This document shows positions 60,574-64,000 of a stretch of DNA of 64,000 nt, piece by piece (position 1 is the stretch's first letter; each line of letters begins with the position of its first letter). The stretch is taken from contig NZ_BMRO01000005.1 of the NCBI RefSeq assembly GCF_014648675.1, positions 305,285-369,284 of the forward strand, written 5' to 3'. Made by a program: the position numbers and the translations under genes. The notes beneath the pieces were generated by a model. That model was not told where the DNA came from and did no database searches. It saw only the letters and a program-made list of their open reading frames with translations. The DNA comes from Actinomadura livida (GTDB lineage Bacteria > Actinomycetota > Actinomycetes > Streptosporangiales > Streptosporangiaceae).

Positions 60574-61092
60574 GTGAGCCCTATCCGGCGAGTCGCGATT
60601 ATCGGCTGTGGAGGCAGTGGCAAAACGACCATCGGTCGCCGCCTCGCTGCATCGCTCGGCACCACGCTTACGCATCTGGACGCGGTGTACTACGACGACG
60701 AGTGGAACAAACTGCCGCAGGACGAGTTCGCCGCGATCCAGGAAGACCTGGCCGCCGCCGAGAGCTGGGTGATCGACGGCAACTACGCCGGCACCCTCCC
60801 GATCCGGCTACGCCGCGCAACTCATGTCGTCTTCCTCGATCTGCCCGCCGTCACCTGTCTGTGGGGCATCACCCAGCGGCGCTGGCGCTATCGCGGTGGC
60901 CAGCACAGCGACGGCGTCTACGACACCATTAACTGGGGTTTCATTAAGTACGTCTGGGGCTACCGCAAGGAAATGGCGCCGCGCGTGCGTGCACTGCTCG
61001 ACGAGCACGCCGGCGACGCCGAGGTGTTCATCGTGCGGTCGCGCCGTGAGGCCAAGCGCCTCACCGCAGAGCTGGAGCGCACGACCCGCTGA
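60574..61092 (+). CDS. Small P-loop kinase (adenylate-kinase/topology-modulation-like)
   Basis: 172 residues from GTG 60574. Walker A GCGGSGKTTIGRRLA at 11-25, LDAVYYDDEWN as in FlaR-type AAA_17 kinases, and WVIDGNYAGTLPIRL. Longer readings from 60226 have no support. Substrate unknown. Followed by a hairpin terminator at 61110. Confidence 0.8.
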   Translation: MSPIRRVAIIGCGGSGKTTIGRRLAASLGTTLTHLDAVYYDDEWNKLPQDEFAAIQEDLAAAESWVIDGNYAGTLPIRLRRATHVVFLDLPAVTCLWGITQRRWRYRGGQHSDGVYDTINWGFIKYVWGYRKEMAPRVRALLDEHAGDAEVFIVRSRREAKRLTAELERTTR

Positions 61093-61109
61093 CCGATCGA
61101 GGGGGCGGT

Positions 61110-61140
61110 GACGCAGCCGGGCTCACCGGTCGGCTGCGTC
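61110..61140. terminator. Hairpin after the P-loop kinase gene
   Basis: GACGCAGCCG (61110-61119) pairs exactly with CGGCTGCGTC (61131-61140) around an 11-base loop. No T-run follows, as is common in actinomycetes. Placed 18 bases after the stop. Confidence 0.6.
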
Positions 61141-61366
61141 GTGCCCGGATGTGTGCGCTGACCAGCGCGCCCCGGCGCCTTCCAGGTCGGCGATCAGCCG
61201 TTGATGCGACGAACTGCGCGCCGTCCTGCGACGCCGGGCATGCCCACGCGCGGCCTCGAAACGGCTCCCGCTTCGCCAAGGCTCGTTCTGCGCGCTAGGG
61301 GATCGTTGCCGCAGAGGCGGGTGATCCGAAGCCTCGCCAATGCGGGCACAGGCCGATCGAGGTTGT

Positions 61367-61897
61367 TCAGGTGGCAGCTGGAGGGCCGGCTTCTGGCGAG
61401 GTGGGCAGCGCGGGCAACGGCGGCAGTCTAGAGACGGTCGTGGTCTGGATGGCGATGCCTGCGCTCCGGAGCACCGTGGTGGCGTAGTCGAGCAACTGGT
61501 CGGCGCAGGTCTGGTAGAGGGTGTCGCTGAATTTTCCGAGTTCGGCGCTGATGCGTTTCCACTCGATGTCGGTCAGGTCGCGCTGCGCGAACCGCGTGAA
61601 CCAGGCCCGATGGAGGAACGTGACGGCGAGACCGTAGCGGTCTGCCAGGTCGATCAAAGCGCGAGCGGGGTCACCGCCGTAGTGGTCGTCGACCAGCGTC
61701 TCTAGCGCGAATTGCAGGGTGGGCAGGTGCTCGCTGTTCAGTAGCTCGTAGACCTCGGCCGCGCGGTAGCGGCGGTGGCCGCCCATCGTCCGGATCGAGG
61801 ACAGCTTTTGCAGTTTTGCCCAGCGCGTGACGGTCTTGGGGTCCACCCGGAACAAGGCGGCGACCTCGGCGGGTGTGAGCAGCTCAGGGGGAGTCAT
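61367..61897 (-). CDS. MerR-like (excisionase-type HTH) regulator
   Basis: 176 residues from ATG 61897. N-terminal LLTPAEVAALFRVDPKTVTRWAKLQKLSSIRTMGGHRRYRAAEV is a BldC/MerR-type winged HTH. The C-terminal part (LETLVDDHYGGDPARALIDLADRYGLAVTFLHRAWFTRFAQRD) is unknown but recurs as a fragment at 56.6 kb. A longer N-terminal reading to 62032 is less likely. Confidence 0.8.
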   Translation of the reverse strand: MTPPELLTPAEVAALFRVDPKTVTRWAKLQKLSSIRTMGGHRRYRAAEVYELLNSEHLPTLQFALETLVDDHYGGDPARALIDLADRYGLAVTFLHRAWFTRFAQRDLTDIEWKRISAELGKFSDTLYQTCADQLLDYATTVLRSAGIAIQTTTVSRLPPLPALPTSPEAGPPAAT

Positions 61898-62035
61898 GGG
61901 ATCCGTTTCTTGAGGGATGAGGGGGAGGATGCGCTGTCCCAGCGACCAGCGGAATCTGGCGATGGTTCGAGGGGCCGCGCGCCCTTGAAAAGGGGTGGAT
62001 GCGGGCGCTGCTGCGCGGTGTTTAGGGGGCACAGA

Positions 62036-63283
62036 TCATGCAGCGTCCTCCTGTGTGGTCGTGGACGGCTTGGAAGGGGGGTGCAGGGCCGTCGAGTGGG
62101 CGAATCGACGTGACCACTGGCCCTTGCTGGTGTCGAGCGCGGATTCGGCCAGGCGGTGCAGCTGGATGTCGCCGGTCCCGGCGGGCGCGTCGATGTGGAA
62201 GGCGTCTCGCACAAGGCGTTCGATGGGGCGATCGCGCCGGAGCGCGGCGGCTGCGTGAATCTTCATCGCGGCCAGGGCCGATTCCCACAGCGACTCGACG
62301 CCGTACTGCTTGGCGACCACGAGCTCGTCGTCGCAGGGCAGGCCGTGGTCGAGCATGTGGACGGCCTGATAGGCGAGGGTTCGAGACGTCATCACCCGCT
62401 GCTGGATTTGCCCTATCCGCTGCTCGATCGTGGACAGTTTGGTCAGCGGTGCGCCGCGGCGGTGGCGTTGCTTGGCGAAGGCGATGGTCTCGTCCAGCAG
62501 TGCCTGATGGATGCCGAGCGCGACTGCGGTGAGGTTCGGGCGGCCGTACAGGACGCTGGAGCTGTAGGCGACGTCGAGTCCGTCGCCTTCACCGCCGATC
62601 ATGTTGGCGGTCGGGACCCGGACGTCCTCCAGGATCAGGTCGCCGAAGCTGAACCCGTGCAGGCCAAGGCACGGCTCGTACGGGACGAGCCGCAGGCCGG
62701 GCCGGTCGTGCTCGACGAGGAACGCCGTCAAGCTCCGGGAACGCTTCGCCTTGGGGCCGGTGCGGACGACGATGCCGTGGACATGCCCGATGTGGGAGTT
62801 ACCGACGTAGACCTTGCGGCCGTTGAGCACCCACTCGTCGCCTTCTCGGTGCGCGGTGGCCTCCATGTCCAGGACGTTTCCGCCCGATCCCGGTTCCGTC
62901 ACCGCGATCGTCGGCAGGCATTCGCCGGTGGCGATCGGAGGCAGCCATCGCCGTTTCTGCTCCTCGGTGCCGAAGTGGAGCATTTTGGCCGTTCCAAGTT
63001 GGGACGCCTGGACCATGGCGCCCATCGCGCCCGAGACCCGGGCAAGCTCCTCGATCACGATGGTCTTGGCGAGGTGGCCGGCGCCCATGCCGCCGTACTC
63101 GCGGGGGATGGTCACCCCGATCCATCCCTGCCGGGCGATCGAGGTTGAGGTCTCGACGTCGACGGCTTGAGAGGACTCCATACGGGCCACGCGCGGCGCG
63201 ATCTCGCTCGCTGCGTAGGCCCGGACCGTTTCGCGTAGATGCTGGTGATCTTCGGTCTCGAACACGGACACATCCCCTTCCAC
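62036..63283 (-). CDS. Acyl-CoA dehydrogenase family protein
   Basis: 415 residues. GWIGVTIPREYGGMGAG, PTIAVTEPGSGGNVLDMEATA (AVTEPGSGSD-like FAD site), WVLNGRKVYVGNS and LYGRPNLTAVALGIHQALLDETIAFAKQR are class I ACAD motifs. Start among GTG 63283, 63271 or 63265. Oxidises an acyl-CoA or acyl-carrier substrate with FAD. Upstream GAF protein is co-directional, suggesting a regulated metabolic cluster. Confidence 0.88.
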   Translation of the reverse strand: MEGDVSVFETEDHQHLRETVRAYAASEIAPRVARMESSQAVDVETSTSIARQGWIGVTIPREYGGMGAGHLAKTIVIEELARVSGAMGAMVQASQLGTAKMLHFGTEEQKRRWLPPIATGECLPTIAVTEPGSGGNVLDMEATAHREGDEWVLNGRKVYVGNSHIGHVHGIVVRTGPKAKRSRSLTAFLVEHDRPGLRLVPYEPCLGLHGFSFGDLILEDVRVPTANMIGGEGDGLDVAYSSSVLYGRPNLTAVALGIHQALLDETIAFAKQRHRRGAPLTKLSTIEQRIGQIQQRVMTSRTLAYQAVHMLDHGLPCDDELVVAKQYGVESLWESALAAMKIHAAAALRRDRPIERLVRDAFHIDAPAGTGDIQLHRLAESALDTSKGQWSRRFAHSTALHPPSKPSTTTQEDAA

Positions 63284-63349
63284 TTCGTGGGACCCTGCCG
63301 GCGCGTCAGTCCGGCATCGTCATCGGCTGCGGTCGGGCCAGCCGCCTGT

Positions 63350-63946
63350 TCAGCCGCCCTGGGAGCCGGTGCTGTGGCGGCCGCCGCTCGCGCTGGCGCG
63401 CTGGCCGAGCAGCTCAACGAGTGCGTTCCGGTGCCGTTTGATGAGCGCGAGGCACGTTTGGCGGGTTTCCTTGGGAAGGGGACTGGTGCCCACCACGCAG
63501 ACACTGCCCAGCACCGTCCCGGCCTGTTCATGAACGAGTGGCGCACCGGCGTAGGTGCGCACTCCGAGCTTGTCGACCACAGGGTTCGAGGCGAACTGGG
63601 GCTTCGCGCACACGTCAGCCAAGACGAGTGCCTTGGTGCGGTCGAGCATTTCGGGGCAGAACCCGTGATCGGGCGCCATGGTCCGGGCGACCGGCTTGGC
63701 GCCTGGTGGGTTGTGCAGGCCGACGAAGGTCTGCGCCTCGGGCAGGAACAGGTTCACCATTGCGTACAGGCCCTGGCCGACGCTGCCCAACTCGGCGGCG
63801 AACGTGCCGGACACGTGAGCGGCGAACCGGTCGAACTCGGCGTCTGGGGTGCCGTCCAAGCCGACTTCGGCCAGCAGCCTCAGGCGCTCCTGGGCTGTGT
63901 CATGCCAGGTTGGGATATCCAGACCGGAGTCGGTGTCATACCGCAT
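63350..63946 (-). CDS. GAF-domain protein
   Basis: 198 residues from ATG 63946. RLRLLAEVGLDGTPDAEFDRFAAHVSGTF ... VNLFLPEAQTFVGLHNPPG ... GVRTYAGAPLVHEQAGTVLGSVCVVGTSP is the GAF fold pattern. It has no output domain, so it may be a ligand sensor acting with a partner. Starts inside the end of the upstream gene. Confidence 0.8.
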   Translation of the reverse strand: MRYDTDSGLDIPTWHDTAQERLRLLAEVGLDGTPDAEFDRFAAHVSGTFAAELGSVGQGLYAMVNLFLPEAQTFVGLHNPPGAKPVARTMAPDHGFCPEMLDRTKALVLADVCAKPQFASNPVVDKLGVRTYAGAPLVHEQAGTVLGSVCVVGTSPLPKETRQTCLALIKRHRNALVELLGQRASASGGRHSTGSQGG

Positions 63947-64000
63947 GTGGTTGCTCCACTGGGGCGGACGGGCGGGGCTGCTCGTACTCGTAGGTGAGCG
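63936..64000 (-). CDS. 3' end of a gene continuing beyond the window
   Basis: Reading leftwards from the window edge the frame LTYEYEQPRPSAPVEQPHAV is open to TGA at 63938-63936 and overlaps the GAF start, the coupling seen throughout this region. Family cannot be told from about 20 codons. Confidence 0.4.
   Translation of the reverse strand, partial: LTYEYEQPRPSAPVEQPHAV

Overview
The window looks like chromosomal (or large-plasmid) DNA of a high-GC filamentous actinomycete. The evidence is strongly G/C-biased third codon positions, many GTG starts with 4-base overlaps, Scr1-type XRE regulators paired with DUF397 or DUF6879 proteins, DUF2637 (SpdB-like) and actinomycete mobilisation genes. 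The families would suit Streptosporangiales/Thermomonosporaceae, but I cannot fix the genus from sequence alone. No rRNA or tRNA gene and no integrase was seen.

Layout. 1-0.5 kb: 5' part of an ISAs1-type transposase. 1-5.2 kb: two CRISPR arrays with one repeat type and near-duplicate leaders, flanking a minus-strand adaptation operon (group II-type reverse transcriptase, Cas1, Cas2, Cas2). 5.2-7.3 kb: a three-gene bacterial ubiquitin-like operon (Ubl-E2 fusion, JAB protease, E1). 7.4-8.1 kb: a frameshifted 2TM-SAVED pseudogene. 8.6-10.1 kb: a protein that reads as CARF + HEPN + mCpol (minimal Cas10-like cyclase). 10.1-19.1 kb: a minus-strand type III-D-like effector operon (cas6, 2TM-SAVED, large RAMP, compact Cas10 with GGDD, Csm3-like, Csx10-like, double-RAMP, Csx19-like). 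19.2-20.3 kb: a second intact 2TM-SAVED gene on the opposite strand. 20.4-32.2 kb: a complete type I-B system (cas6-cas8-cas7-cas5-cas3-cas4-cas1-cas2) between two arrays that point away from it, the larger with 33 repeats. 33.4-37.7 kb: LuxR-type regulator, S9 peptidase, MFS exporter. 37.5-40.3 kb: small accessory genes. 40.3-48.6 kb: a mobilisable/conjugative module (candidate oriT hairpin, MobC, relaxase, DUF2637, ArdC/Toprim primase-like protein, superinfection-immunity-like protein, membrane protein). 48.8-64 kb: AlkB-like oxygenase, Scr1/DUF397 and Scr1/DUF6879 regulator sets, HATPase, a translationally coupled vWA-like membrane triad, decayed IS and regulator remnants, aminoglycoside-phosphotransferase-like protein, P-loop kinase, MerR-like regulator, acyl-CoA dehydrogenase and a GAF protein.

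How it works together (inference). The first 32 kb is a defence island. Cas10 retains its cyclase motif but has no HD nuclease, so the type III complex is expected to act largely through cyclic oligonucleotides read by the SAVED membrane effectors. The RT beside Cas1 suggests that spacers can be acquired from RNA. The CARF-HEPN-mCpol protein is a second nucleotide-cyclase candidate and sits next to a decayed 2TM-SAVED gene, a pairing that recalls mCpol/2TM-effector (Panoptes-like) defence. Reciprocal remnants (a broken cas6 after cas2; a cas2 tail before the intact cas6) show that the adaptation and effector operons were once contiguous and were split by rearrangement, with the ubiquitin-like operon and the mCpol gene now lying in between.
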